DNA from: JBGPOS01 sp041488155
Lineage (GTDB): Bacteria > Chloroflexota > Dehalococcoidia > Tepidiformales > Tepidiformaceae
Direction of reading: 5' to 3'
DNA length: 56,828 nt
Assembly: GCA_041488155.1 (NCBI GenBank)
Contig: JBGPOS010000019.1
Location: forward strand, 1 to 56,828
Shown in pieces: positions 43,359 through 52,471 of this stretch. The stretch's first letter is position 1; each line of letters begins with the position of its first letter. The position numbers and the translations under genes are program-made. Under the pieces are notes generated by a model. That model did not search any database and was not told where the DNA came from. It saw only the letters and a program-made list of their open reading frames with translations.

Positions 43359-43961
43359 ATGCCGGGATTGAACCTGCTGCCGCGCCGGCTCTCGACGCGC
43401 TTCGCTGACCCCATCGGGCGGTTCGTGGGCCGGGCGGGGATCACGCCGAACATGGTCTCGATGGCCGGGTTCGCTGGGAACGCCGCCGCGGCATGGCTGG
43501 TAACTCGCGAGGCGCTGCTTGCGGCGGGGGTCGTGTTCCTTGTGTTCAGTTTGCTTGACATGGTCGACGGTGCGGTTGCTCGAGCGACGAACACCGCGAG
43601 CGACTTCGGAGCCGTGTTCGACGCGGTGCTGGACCGTACGAGCGAGGCGATCGTGTTGGCGGGATGTGGCTGGTACTTTGCTGAGCGGGGAGAAGAGGTG
43701 CAGGCGGCGGTCAGCTACGCGGCGCTGTTCGGCGGCATCGCGGTCAGCTACGTGCGGGCGCGGGCCGAGGTGATGGGGATCGAGTTGCGCGAGGGGATCT
43801 TCCGTCGCCAGGAGCGAGTAGCGCTGCTGGCAGCCGGACTGTTGCTCAACGGGTTGTCGGTAATCATCTGGCCGCTGGCGGTGCTTTCGAACCTGACCGC
43901 GCTCCAGCGTCTCTGGCTCCTGGGAATCGCGTTGCGGCGTGAGCCAATCGCCTCCGAGTAG
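43359..43961 (+). CDS. pgsA: CDP-alcohol phosphatidyltransferase, probable phosphatidylinositol(-phosphate) synthase
   Basis: The 200-residue integral membrane enzyme carries the complete CDP-alcohol signature D67xxD70G71xxA74R75x8G84x3D88x3D92. About six hydrophobic helices are present. NLLPRRLSTRFADPIGRF and GITPNMVSMAGF at the start, and VSYVRARAE with RQERVALLAAG further on, are typical of the actinobacterial phosphatidylinositol phosphate synthase group. It would transfer inositol-1-phosphate made by Ino1 to CDP-diacylglycerol. The ATG lies three bases after the PimA-like gene stop. It ends the operon, 15 bases from a convergent gene. Confidence 0.88.
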   Translation: MPGLNLLPRRLSTRFADPIGRFVGRAGITPNMVSMAGFAGNAAAAWLVTREALLAAGVVFLVFSLLDMVDGAVARATNTASDFGAVFDAVLDRTSEAIVLAGCGWYFAERGEEVQAAVSYAALFGGIAVSYVRARAEVMGIELREGIFRRQERVALLAAGLLLNGLSVIIWPLAVLSNLTALQRLWLLGIALRREPIASE

Positions 43962-43976
43962 GCCGGGGTACGCCGA

Positions 43977-45368
43977 TCAGTCTTTATTCTCGCCGCCGGG
44001 GCCCTTATCGGACCAATCCTGTGGCGATCCGCCCGCGGCTGCTTGCGTGCGGTTGTTCGCCATCATCATGGAGAGAAGGAAGCTAAACACGGCGAGCAGG
44101 CCGAAGGCGAGAGCGACTCCCACGATCACCAGGGAAGTTCGGTCCATCCCGTCGTCGGTGGACGACGTGTTGGTCTGGGCCGCGGGCCTGGCAGTGGGGA
44201 CAGCGGTGGCCTGGGCCTGCTGTGGGCGCTGGGTGGGGGCCGCCGTCGGAGGGGTCTGCGGCCGGCTGCCGACGGCAGCTGTGAACTCCTTTTCGAATCC
44301 GGCCACGTCGAACCCGTAGACCTGTTGGAGGGCAGCGTCGAAGCGGCTGCCCTTCTTGATAGTGGCAAAGAACTCGGCGTACTTCGCCGGCCCTGCCTTG
44401 TCCACGAGGTATTTCACCATGAAATAGGACTGGCCGTAGAAGAGGTTCACGAGATTCGGATCGTTGGAAACGTTGCCCATCTGGTTGAAGGGCAGAAGCC
44501 TGTTGGCCCGTACTGCTGACTGGAATGCGCCGGCGTATCCGTCGCCCGGGGCGGACTGGGCATAGACCGCCGTGCCCTCGTCGAGCCAGGATGGCAGCTT
44601 GCCGAGGGGTCCTTCGCCAGCAGTCTGATTGAGGATGTGACCGAACTCATGGCGGAGCGTGTCGGTGCGATCGGCGGTACCGCAGGAGAGGGGTATCACA
44701 AGCACGATGTCGTTGGTCACTTTCGTCCCACAGGTCAGGACCGCTTCCTGAAAGCGACCGACCGTCCCCGGCCGGGCGGGGCCCATCTCAGCTTCGTTTT
44801 CGAAGAGGATGACCTTCACGGGGGTCTGCTTGAGGGTGGTGTTGAAGAGCGACTTGCCGATCTTCTCGTAGGTGTCGAGCCCGGCTTTGAGGTAGGCGTT
44901 GGCAAGCGCCTGGCGATCGCCATGGTAGTAAACGGTCATGATGTCGCCGCTGACGGACTGCCAAGTGATGTTCGGGGGCAGGAAGAAGAACTTCGTGTCG
45001 GGGCCCTTTGTCCTGGTCCCGTCGGCGGTCGTTATTTCCCAGTGGTAGAGGAAGTCGCTGCCGACGGGAATGTAGCTATTGCCGCTGTTGACCTGGACGA
45101 CGACTTCGACGCTCACCGTCTTGCCGGGGGTGAACTCGGCGGGCTTGCCGAGGGCGCTGGTGCCGCGGCCGGTGATCTCATAGGCCAGTGTCACGTCGGT
45201 GATGTCCGAAGCAGACTGGGCGGTGAGCTTGAAGTTGAGCTGCTTCGGGAAGGCGTTTTCGACGGTGGCGGACACGATGGTCGCGTCGGCCCTGGCCGTC
45301 AGGACGAGCCCCTGGAGTAGCGTGGCCATTGCGACCAGGGCGAGCAAGCTAACTCCGAGTTTTCTCAC
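43977..45368 (-). CDS. Membrane-anchored gluzincin metallopeptidase (peptidase MA-like)
   Basis: The 463-residue protein has an N-terminal signal peptide (residues 1-28, LLALVAMATLLQGLVLTARA) and a beta-rich domain to about 135. A zinc peptidase domain follows with HEFGHILN (about residue 241) and SWLDEGTAVYAQ 20 residues later, which carries the third ligand Glu. Then come a Pro/Gln/Thr-rich linker (about 370-405) and one transmembrane helix (about 414-436) with a short tail. It is an extracellular protease tethered by its C-terminus. GTG at 45368 overlaps the prfB stop by four bases (GTGA), so it is translated with release factor 2. The substrate is unknown. Confidence 0.83.
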   Translation of the reverse strand: MRKLGVSLLALVAMATLLQGLVLTARADATIVSATVENAFPKQLNFKLTAQSASDITDVTLAYEITGRGTSALGKPAEFTPGKTVSVEVVVQVNSGNSYIPVGSDFLYHWEITTADGTRTKGPDTKFFFLPPNITWQSVSGDIMTVYYHGDRQALANAYLKAGLDTYEKIGKSLFNTTLKQTPVKVILFENEAEMGPARPGTVGRFQEAVLTCGTKVTNDIVLVIPLSCGTADRTDTLRHEFGHILNQTAGEGPLGKLPSWLDEGTAVYAQSAPGDGYAGAFQSAVRANRLLPFNQMGNVSNDPNLVNLFYGQSYFMVKYLVDKAGPAKYAEFFATIKKGSRFDAALQQVYGFDVAGFEKEFTAAVGSRPQTPPTAAPTQRPQQAQATAVPTARPAAQTNTSSTDDGMDRTSLVIVGVALAFGLLAVFSFLLSMMMANNRTQAAAGGSPQDWSDKGPGGENKD

Positions 45369-46469
45369 GCCTCCTCGCCTACGCGGGACTTGAGATAGGC
45401 CGCCATCAACTCGTCCAATTCCCCATCGAGCACAGCAGTGGTATCGCTTGTCTCGAATTCGGTGCGGTGATCTTTGACCATCTTATACGGATGCAAGACG
45501 TAGCTCCGAATCTGGTTCCCCCAGCCCATGTCGACGTGCTGGCCCTTTAACCGGGCCTTTTCCTCTTCACGGCGGAGGAGCTCGACTTCGAGCAGGCGAG
45601 CCTCGAGAACCTTCATCGCACTCTCGCGGTTACGCCCCTGGGAGCGCTCGTTCTGGCAGGTGACGACGATGCCGGAGGGTAGGTGGGTGATGCGGATGGC
45701 GGTGGAGTTCTTCTGGACGTTCTGGCCGCCGTGGCCGCTCGCGCGGAAGACGTCGATTCGCAGGTCGTCGGGGTTGATCTCGATCTCGCCGGTCGATTCG
45801 ACCTCGGGCATCACTTCGATCTTGGCGAAGCTCGTATGGCGGGCATGGGAAGCGTCGAAGGGGGACTGCCGGACCAGACGATGGACACCGCGTTCGCTTT
45901 GCAGATAGCCGTAGGCGTAGGGGCCAGTGATTTCGATTGTGGCGCTCTTGATCCCGGCTTCCTCGCCTTCGGTGGTATCGAGGATTTCGGCGGCGAAGCC
46001 GCGCAGCTCTGCCCAGCGGAGGTACATGCGGAGGAGCATCTCCGCCCAGTCTTGCGATTCGGTCCCGCCGGCGCCGGCATGAACAGCGAGGATGGCGTTG
46101 CGGTTGTCGTATTCGCCGGATAGCTGAAGCTGGAACTCGAGCTTGCGGAGTTGCGATTCGATGACGTCGATCTCGGCTTCGGCAGACGGGGAGACGCCTT
46201 CGTCCTCTTCGCTTATGGCCAGTTCGAGCAGCTCGGCGACTTCGCGCGCGCGGCGTTCGATGCCCCGCCAGGTTGCGACGTTGCTGCGAAGGCCTGCGAG
46301 CCGCTGCATGGTGTAGCGGGCATCGTCGGGGTCGTCCCAGAATCCGGGCTCGCCGGAGCGGCCTTCGAGTTCAGTTACTCGTTGCTGATCGGAAGCGATG
46401 TCAAAGGCGCACCAGGATGTCGGAGATGCGCAGACGGAGGTCGTTGGCCCGAGCGAGTAATTCCTGCAC
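45365..46469 (-). CDS. prfB: Peptide chain release factor 2, expressed by programmed +1 frameshift
   Basis: The complete product is 367 residues. GTG at 46469 is followed by 22 codons ending in CTT TGA C; skipping base 46403 shifts the ribosome into the long frame, which ends at 45365. The joined sequence reads LVRL then DIASDQQRVTELEGRSGEPG, the expected RF2 start. The tRNA-mimic motif SPF (RQSPFDAS) and the catalytic GGQ (SGHGGQNVQKN) are present. RF2 ends translation at UGA and UAA, so the in-frame UGA gives feedback on its own synthesis. An in-frame TAA four codons before the GTG limits the start. GGAG lies just ahead. It is preceded by folD (26 bases) and followed by a coupled peptidase gene. 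Confidence 0.93.
46401..46406 (-). other. Programmed +1 frameshift site of prfB (CTT TGA, next base C)
   Basis: Codon 22 is CTT (46406-46404), followed by TGA (46403-46401) and C (46400), the exact slippery context of bacterial RF2 genes. The Shine-Dalgarno-like helper sequence upstream is weak (CTGGTGCG). Decoding GAC (46402-46400) after the slip gives Asp. Confidence 0.93.
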
Positions 46470-46495
46470 CTCTCCAGCTTATCTGAGCCCTTGCC

Positions 46496-47386
46496 TTAAG
46501 AGGTATTCACCGTAAGTTCGGCCGCCCGGACGGTGTTCACGAGGAGCATGGCGATGGTCATCGGGCCGACCCCGCCCGGTACGGGGGTGATCCACGAGGC
46601 GACTTCGCGCACGGCTTCGAAGTCAACGTCGCCGACGAGACGCCAGCCGCGCTTGCGGCTGGCGTCATCGATGCGGTTGGTACCCACGTCGATGACGACT
46701 GCTCCTGGCTTCACCATATCGGCGGTGAGTGTACGAGGCCGGCCGGCGGCCATGATGACTATGTCGCCGGAGCGAGTGTGGCTTGCGAGGTTCCGAGTGC
46801 CGGTATGGCAGATCGTGACCGTGGCGTTGGCGCCCGACGCCTTGTTGCTCAGGAGCACCGCCAGGGGTCGGCCGACGAGGGTGGAGCGGCCGACCACAAC
46901 CACGTGCTTGCCGCCCGGGTCGTTGCCGGTGCGGTTGAGGAGCTCCATCACGCCGTGCGGCGTGCAGGGCACCACTCCGGCGACTTCGCCCCGAAGGAGG
47001 CGGCCGAGGTTGACCGGGTGCAGCCCGTCGACGTCCTTGGCCGGGTCCACGGCGTCGATGATGGCGCGTTCGTCGATCTGCCCCGGGAGCGGGAGCTGGG
47101 GAAGGATGGCGTGAAACCGCTGGTCGGCGTTGAGAGCGGCGATCGTTGCCAGGAGTTCCGATTGGGAGAGTCTGTCTTCGAAGCGGAAGGTCTCGGAGAG
47201 GATGCCGGCTTCTTCGCAGGCCCTGGCCTTGGAGGTCACATAGCTCACGGACCCGGGGTCGGTTCCGACAAGCACGGCAGCGAGCCCCGGCACGACGCCC
47301 TTTTCGTGCAGAGCGATGACGCGCAGGGCCACTTCCGCGCGGATGTCGGACGCGAACCTGGCGCCGTCGATGAGTTGAGCAGTCAC
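46496..47386 (-). CDS. folD: Bifunctional methylenetetrahydrofolate dehydrogenase/cyclohydrolase
   Basis: The 296-residue FolD shows the active-site Lys in SYVTSKARACEEAGI (the YxxxK motif). LPQLPLPGQIDERAIIDAVD, DVDGLHPVNLGRL, VVVVGRSTLVGRPLA for NADP binding and TPVPGGVGPMTIAML are also present. It oxidises methylene-tetrahydrofolate and hydrolyses the methenyl form, linking one-carbon units to methionine and purine synthesis. GTG at 47386 is the first codon giving the standard N-terminus (TAQLIDGARFA); upstream in-frame codons are not family-like. It is the first gene of a folD-prfB-peptidase unit. Confidence 0.93.
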   Translation of the reverse strand: MTAQLIDGARFASDIRAEVALRVIALHEKGVVPGLAAVLVGTDPGSVSYVTSKARACEEAGILSETFRFEDRLSQSELLATIAALNADQRFHAILPQLPLPGQIDERAIIDAVDPAKDVDGLHPVNLGRLLRGEVAGVVPCTPHGVMELLNRTGNDPGGKHVVVVGRSTLVGRPLAVLLSNKASGANATVTICHTGTRNLASHTRSGDIVIMAAGRPRTLTADMVKPGAVVIDVGTNRIDDASRKRGWRLVGDVDFEAVREVASWITPVPGGVGPMTIAMLLVNTVRAAELTVNTS

Positions 47387-47454
47387 TGTTGAGCAGCCTA
47401 CTCGACAGCGAGCACTGAGCGCCAAGCCAGCGCGCGCCAAGAGTTCACGTCCCG

Positions 47455-47460
47455 TACGAT
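47455..47460 (+). promoter_or_regulatory. Putative -10 box (TACGAT) for acpS
   Basis: TACGAT ends eight bases before the acpS ATG at 47469. No ribosome-binding site fits in between, so initiation may be leaderless as proposed for apt. The match is weaker than TAGAAT and no -35 was seen. Confidence 0.25.
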
Positions 47461-47468
47461 GACAGTCC

Positions 47469-47915
47469 ATGGCGACCAAGTTTGCCGTCGGCATCGACAT
47501 CATCGAGATCGACCGAGTGGCAGACGTGATCGCACGGCACGGCGACCGGTTCCTTCGAAGGGTTTATACGGACGACGAGATCGCGCACTGCCGCGGGCGC
47601 ATTTCTGAGCTGGCGGCGCGATTCGCGGCCAAGGAAGCGGTCATGAAGGCGCTGGGCACTGGCATTCGCGGCGTGGGCTGGAGAGACATCGAAATTCTGC
47701 CGAACCGGCGGGGTAAGCCACTGATCTTCCTGTACGGGCGCGGCGCGGCCCGGGCCGAGCGCATCGAGCTTCGCGGACTCGAAGTCAGCCTCACGCATTC
47801 GAAGGTGTACGCAATCGCTTCGGTGGTTGGCGAACGGGCCCTGACGGAGATCGAAGACACCCCGCGGCGAGGCGAATCGGCGCTCGCCCTAATCCGCGAG
47901 AAGGGTCTGCGATGA
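47469..47915 (+). CDS. acpS: Holo-[acyl-carrier-protein] synthase
   Basis: The 148-residue phosphopantetheinyl transferase of AcpS type has VGIDIIEIDRVADVI with the Mg-binding Asp, and RFAAKEAVMKALGTG with the Glu and Lys of the active site. LEVSLTHSKVYAIASVV closes the fold. It transfers 4'-phosphopantetheine from CoA to acyl carrier protein, needed for fatty acid synthesis together with the fabF gene downstream. The C-terminal 25 residues are an extension beyond the usual 120-125. Its stop overlaps the start of nnr (ATGA). Confidence 0.92.
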   Translation: MATKFAVGIDIIEIDRVADVIARHGDRFLRRVYTDDEIAHCRGRISELAARFAAKEAVMKALGTGIRGVGWRDIEILPNRRGKPLIFLYGRGAARAERIELRGLEVSLTHSKVYAIASVVGERALTEIEDTPRRGESALALIREKGLR

Positions 47916-49474
47916 AGCTCGTAACGGCGGCGGAGATGCGAGCCCTGGAGCAGGCGGCGGTCGCCGCAGGCGCGTCCGAATCGCAGCTGATGGAGGAGGC
48001 CGGACTTGCGGTCGCGCAGGAGGCCTGGATGCTCCTCGGCACCCTCGAAGGCCGCAGGATCGTCGTCCTCGCCGGGCCTGGCAAGAACGGCGGCGATGGC
48101 CTGGTGGCGGCGCGGCACCTGGTCGACTGGGCGGCGGAGGTTGTGGTCTGTATTCCCGCCGAGCGCCCCGACGACGCCTTGTTGGCGGAGTTGACGGCCC
48201 GAGACGCGCAGATCGTGCGGGGAGGCGACGATGCTGCGATGGCGGCGCTCGAAGCTGCGCTTGCAGGGTCCGAGCTTGTGGTTGATGCGGTGCTTGGCAT
48301 TGGGCGTCAGCGCCCGCTCGACCCATCGGGGCCAATCGGCGCGGCGCTCACGAAGCTGAGGGAGGCGCGAGCTGGCTTCTCACCGCCAAAGCTGGTCGCG
48401 GTGGACCTGCCCACCGGCATCGACGCGGACAACGGGACGGCCGACGCGCTGACTGTCGCCCCGGACCTGACGGTGACGTTTGGGCTGCCCAAGGTGGGCA
48501 TGTACCAGGCGCCGGCAAGCGGCCTCATCGGCCGGGTCCAGGTGATAGACATCGGTATCCCGACGGCCGCCCAGGACGAGGTGAAGCTGGAACTGCTGAC
48601 CGCGCGCTGGGCACGGGCGAACCTGCCCGCCCGCCCGGAAGATGCCAACAAGGGCACGTTCGGACGCTTGCTCGTGTTGGGAGGGTCGACACGCTACGTC
48701 GGCGCGCCCCGCCTGGCGGCGGAAGCTGCGTACCGTGCGGGGGCGGGCCTGGTGACAATCGCCTGTCCCGAACGGCTGGCGCTCGTCATGGCGGCCGGGC
48801 TTGCGGAAGCGACGTACCTGCCGCTTGCCAGCACATCGTCCGGATCGCTGGCGGGGGACGGCGTTACCGTCCTCCGGAGGGAGCTTCGCGGGTTCACCGC
48901 TGCTGTCATCGGGCCGGGGATGGGCCTCGAAGAGGAGACGCGGGCACTCGTCTGGGCGATCCTGCCGGACGCCGGGCTCGACATCGCGGGGGGAGTCGTG
49001 GTCGACGCCGATGGACTCAACGCGCTCGCCGCGATGCCGGACGCGCTGGAGCGGGTCCCTTCGAACGCGATCCTCACGCCTCACCCGGGCGAGATGGCTC
49101 GCCTGATGGGCACCACGGTGGCGGAAGTCCAATCGCGCCGGCTGGGCCTGGCCCAGGAGGCAGCGGCGAAGTTCGGCTGTGTGGTCGTCCTCAAGGGCGC
49201 CCACAGCGTCGTTGCGGCCGCCGATGGCCGAACCATGCTCAGCCCGTTCGCCAACCCACTGCTGGCGACGGCAGGGAGCGGGGACGTGCTGGCGGGGATG
49301 ATCGGCGCCTACCTGGCGCAGGGGCTGCCGCCATTCGAAGCCGCGGCGCTCGGTGTCTACCTCCACGCCGCAGCTGGCGAATCGCTGCGAGAAGAGTATG
49401 GGGACGCGGGCCTGCTGGCTGGCGAACTCTCGACTCGCCTGCCCCGCGCGGTGAAGGAGATTCGGGGCGCCTGA
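47912..49474 (+). CDS. nnr: Bifunctional NAD(P)H-hydrate epimerase / ADP-dependent dehydratase
   Basis: The 520-residue two-domain repair enzyme begins with a YjeF_N epimerase domain (about 1-215) with GPGKNGGDGLVAARHL and AVDLPTGIDADNG. A ribokinase-like dehydratase domain (about 225-515) follows with NKGTFGRLLVLGGSTRYVGA, the ILTPHPGEMARLMG segment and LLATAGSGDVLAGMIGAYL with the catalytic Asp. It converts damaged, hydrated NAD(P)H back to the normal cofactor. The ATG at 47912 overlaps acpS by four bases. The acpS-nnr order is common in bacteria. Confidence 0.93.
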   Translation: MKLVTAAEMRALEQAAVAAGASESQLMEEAGLAVAQEAWMLLGTLEGRRIVVLAGPGKNGGDGLVAARHLVDWAAEVVVCIPAERPDDALLAELTARDAQIVRGGDDAAMAALEAALAGSELVVDAVLGIGRQRPLDPSGPIGAALTKLREARAGFSPPKLVAVDLPTGIDADNGTADALTVAPDLTVTFGLPKVGMYQAPASGLIGRVQVIDIGIPTAAQDEVKLELLTARWARANLPARPEDANKGTFGRLLVLGGSTRYVGAPRLAAEAAYRAGAGLVTIACPERLALVMAAGLAEATYLPLASTSSGSLAGDGVTVLRRELRGFTAAVIGPGMGLEEETRALVWAILPDAGLDIAGGVVVDADGLNALAAMPDALERVPSNAILTPHPGEMARLMGTTVAEVQSRRLGLAQEAAAKFGCVVVLKGAHSVVAAADGRTMLSPFANPLLATAGSGDVLAGMIGAYLAQGLPPFEAAALGVYLHAAAGESLREEYGDAGLLAGELSTRLPRAVKEIRGA

Positions 49475-49517
49475 TGGTATCGTGTGAGCCACCGCGAAGG
49501 GATTACGAGCAGCGACG

Positions 49518-50768
49518 TTGACAAGGCGCGTTGTCATCACCGGGATTGGCATGATCACCCCGCTGGGCCACAACGCCTGCGACAGCTGGGACGCTCTCGT
49601 GGCCGGGACTCCGGGGATCGACCGTATCACGCTCTTCGACCCGGAGGGCTACGAATCGCGAGTAGCAGGCGAGGTCAAGGGGTTCGACCCGACGAAGTAC
49701 ATGGAGCGGAAAGAAGCGAGGCGGAGCGACCGATTCACCCAGTTCGCCTTCGTCGCCGCGGACGAAGCACTTCGGCAGAGCGGCTTCACCATCGGACCGG
49801 AGAACGGATGCGACGTGGCTGTGGTGATCGGCACCGCCATCGGCGGCATTAGCACGCTCATCCAAGAGTACGACACGCTCCGGGAGAAAGGCCCGTCCCG
49901 GGTCAGCCCGTTCGTGGTGCCGATGATGCTGCCAGACATGGCGAGCGGACAGCTCAGCATCAAGCTGGGTGCGAAGGGCGTGAACTACAGCCTCGTGAGC
50001 GCGTGTGCGAGCGGCGCGGACAGCATCGGCGAAGCGGCGAACATCATCCGCAGAGGGGACGCCGAGGTGGCCATAGCCGGGGGGGCGGAGGCGGCGATTA
50101 CGCCCATCGCCGTCGCTGGATTCTCAGCCGCGAAGGCGTTGACGACGTGCAACGACGACCCCGGTCGATCGTCCCGGCCGTTCGATCTCGCGCGCGATGG
50201 CTTCGTGCTGGCGGAGGGAGCGGGCGTGCTGATCCTCGAATCGGAGGAGCACGCCCTGGGCCGGGGGGCGCGGGTGCTCGCTGAGCTCAGTGGGTACGGT
50301 GCGACGAGTGATGCCTTCCACATTACGCAGCCCGACGAGAGCGGGGCCGGAGCAGCGCGAGCGATGAAGCGGGCACTCGCGATGGCCGGACTCGAGCCCG
50401 ACGAGATCGGTTACGTGAACGCACACGGCACGTCGACGCCGATGAACGACAAGCTCGAGACTGTGGCGCTGAAGAGGGTCTTCGGCGAATACGCGTATAC
50501 ATTGCCGGTGAGCTCGACCAAGTCAATGACCGGCCACCTGCTGGGCGCAGCCGGGGCAGTCGAGGCGGCGATCTGCGTGCTGGCGCTGCGGAATGGGATC
50601 ATCCCACCCACGATCAACTACGAGACTCCCGACCCGGAGTGCGACCTGGACTACGTCCCCAACGTGGCGCGGTCGGCGTCGCTGGAAGCCGTGATGTCCA
50701 ATTCTCTCGGGTTCGGTGGCCACAACTCCAGCCTCGTCTTCCGCCGTTACGAAGCCATCGGCCGGTGA
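49518..50768 (+). CDS. fabF: 3-oxoacyl-[acyl-carrier-protein] synthase II
   Basis: The 416-residue beta-ketoacyl-ACP synthase has a Cys-His-His triad: C163 in SACASGADSIGEA, His in YVNAHGTSTPMND (about 304) and His in KSMTGHLLGAAG (about 340). Key family motifs RVVITGIGMITPLG and NSLGFGGHNSSLVF are intact. It extends acyl chains with malonyl-ACP in fatty acid synthesis. The start is TTG at 49518; an ATG in frame first occurs 11 codons later (GMITPLG), inside the conserved strand, so the TTG is preferred. The gene is coupled to recJ by a GTGA overlap. Confidence 0.93.
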   Translation: MTRRVVITGIGMITPLGHNACDSWDALVAGTPGIDRITLFDPEGYESRVAGEVKGFDPTKYMERKEARRSDRFTQFAFVAADEALRQSGFTIGPENGCDVAVVIGTAIGGISTLIQEYDTLREKGPSRVSPFVVPMMLPDMASGQLSIKLGAKGVNYSLVSACASGADSIGEAANIIRRGDAEVAIAGGAEAAITPIAVAGFSAAKALTTCNDDPGRSSRPFDLARDGFVLAEGAGVLILESEEHALGRGARVLAELSGYGATSDAFHITQPDESGAGAARAMKRALAMAGLEPDEIGYVNAHGTSTPMNDKLETVALKRVFGEYAYTLPVSSTKSMTGHLLGAAGAVEAAICVLALRNGIIPPTINYETPDPECDLDYVPNVARSASLEAVMSNSLGFGGHNSSLVFRRYEAIGR

Positions 50769-52471
50769 CGACGCAGGTTTCGAAGCCGGAGACGCGCTGG
50801 CGACTCCGTGATCCCCTTGCCCGGCAGAGGGCGATGGCGGGCCTGCCACCGATCGTGGCAACCGTCCTGGCGGCCCGCGGGATCACGACTCGGGCGCAGG
50901 CCGACCTGTTCTACAAACCGCAACTCGCGCCCGACTACGACCCCCTCGTCCTTCCGGACATGCACGCCGCCCTGGCCCGGACGCGACGAGCGATCGCCGA
51001 GAAGGAGACAATCGCCCTCTACGGGGACTTCGATGTCGACGGCGTGACATCGTTGGCATTGCTTACCCTCGGTCTGCGCCCGCTCGGAGCCATCACCAGG
51101 AACTACATCCCGGACCGGTTCAGCGAGGGCTACGGCCTGAACGAGCCAGCGATCGCGAAGCTGCGCGAAGGTGGCGCCTCGCTGCTCATCACCGCCGATT
51201 GCGGGATCAGCTCCGTCACGGAGGTGGCCTACGCAAACCGGATCGGCCTCGATGTAGTGATCCTTGACCACCACACCGTGCCGGACGAACTGCCGCCAGC
51301 GCTCGCGTCCATCAACCCCAAGCGGCGCGACTCGCCCTACCCCTTCGATGAGCTGGCCGCCGTTGGTGTCGCCTTTCGCTTCCTACAGGTGCTCTACGAA
51401 ACCTACGGCCGCACCCTCCCGGAAGGGGACTTCATTGACCTTGTCGCGCTCGGGACGGTGGTCGATGTGGCGCCGCTTGCGGATGAGAACCGGAGGATCG
51501 TACGCGCCGGGCTCAGGACGATGCAGGGTGGTCTGCGGCCCGGTCTGGAGGCGCTGGCGGCGGTAGCGGGGACCGCTCCGGAGCGCTTCAACGCTGAGAC
51601 GCTGGGGTTCGCGATCGGGCCGCGCATGAACGCGGCCGGCCGGCTTCAGCACGCCAACATCGCGCTCGACCTGATGCTGGCGGACAACCCGGCTACGGCC
51701 CGGCAGATCGCGCAACAGCTCGACCTCCTCAACCGCCAGCGGCAGCAGCAGACCGAAGACGCCTGCGCGCTGGCGGAGGAGATCTACGGCGTCGCGGACG
51801 ACCCGCTCATCATGGTTGGGAGCGAGCGGATCCACGCCGGGATAGTGGGGCTGGTGGCCTCTCGGCTTGCCGAGAGGCGGCATCGGCCGGCGATTGTCTA
51901 CGAGAGAGGTCCGGAAGTGAGCCGGGCGAGCGCGCGGAGCATCCCGGCCTTCGACATCGTGAGCGCCATCCGGCGGGAGCGGGAGCTGCTCGTGCGCCAC
52001 GGCGGCCACCGCGCGGCGGCCGGATTCACTGTGCGCAACGAGAACGTCGATCTCCTGCGCGACCGGCTCGTGAACACGGCGGCCGAACTGCTCGATAGTG
52101 AGACCCTGCGCCCGATGATCGAGATCGACGCCGAAGCGCCGCTGTCGGAGCTGACCGGGGTCGAGGTCCGAGGCCTGATGCAGTTCGAGCCATGCGGGCA
52201 GGGCAACCGAAAGCCGGTGTTGCTGAGCCGGGGGGTGCGTTTGCTCGGAGCGAAGGCGGTTGGAGCCGACCAGAGCCACCTCAAGGTCACCGTCAAAGAT
52301 GGCCTCGCGACGTGGCCGGCGATAGCCTTCCGGCAAGCCGAGGCGGAACTCGATGACCGGGTCGACATCGTGTTCTCGCTCTCGCGGGAGTGGCGCAGCG
52401 AACGGGTGGAACTGGAGATCCTCGACATCACGCCTACTGGCAGCGGACGCGGACTCGAATCTGCGCAGTGA
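50765..52471 (+). CDS. recJ: Single-stranded-DNA-specific 5'-3' exonuclease
   Basis: The 568-residue RecJ has the DHH phosphoesterase core with YGDFDVDGVTSLALL (motif I), ITADCGISS, VVILDHHTVPDELP (DHH motif III) and AAVGVAFRFLQVL. The DHHA1 domain signature is RHGGHRAAAGFTV, and a C-terminal OB-like region (EPCGQGNRKPVLLSRG) completes it. It digests single-stranded DNA in recombination and mismatch repair. GTG at 50765 overlaps the fabF stop by four bases; upstream in-frame codons lie inside fabF. The Clp_N gene follows with another GTGA overlap. Confidence 0.93.
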   Translation: MTTQVSKPETRWRLRDPLARQRAMAGLPPIVATVLAARGITTRAQADLFYKPQLAPDYDPLVLPDMHAALARTRRAIAEKETIALYGDFDVDGVTSLALLTLGLRPLGAITRNYIPDRFSEGYGLNEPAIAKLREGGASLLITADCGISSVTEVAYANRIGLDVVILDHHTVPDELPPALASINPKRRDSPYPFDELAAVGVAFRFLQVLYETYGRTLPEGDFIDLVALGTVVDVAPLADENRRIVRAGLRTMQGGLRPGLEALAAVAGTAPERFNAETLGFAIGPRMNAAGRLQHANIALDLMLADNPATARQIAQQLDLLNRQRQQQTEDACALAEEIYGVADDPLIMVGSERIHAGIVGLVASRLAERRHRPAIVYERGPEVSRASARSIPAFDIVSAIRRERELLVRHGGHRAAAGFTVRNENVDLLRDRLVNTAAELLDSETLRPMIEIDAEAPLSELTGVEVRGLMQFEPCGQGNRKPVLLSRGVRLLGAKAVGADQSHLKVTVKDGLATWPAIAFRQAEAELDDRVDIVFSLSREWRSERVELEILDITPTGSGRGLESAQ

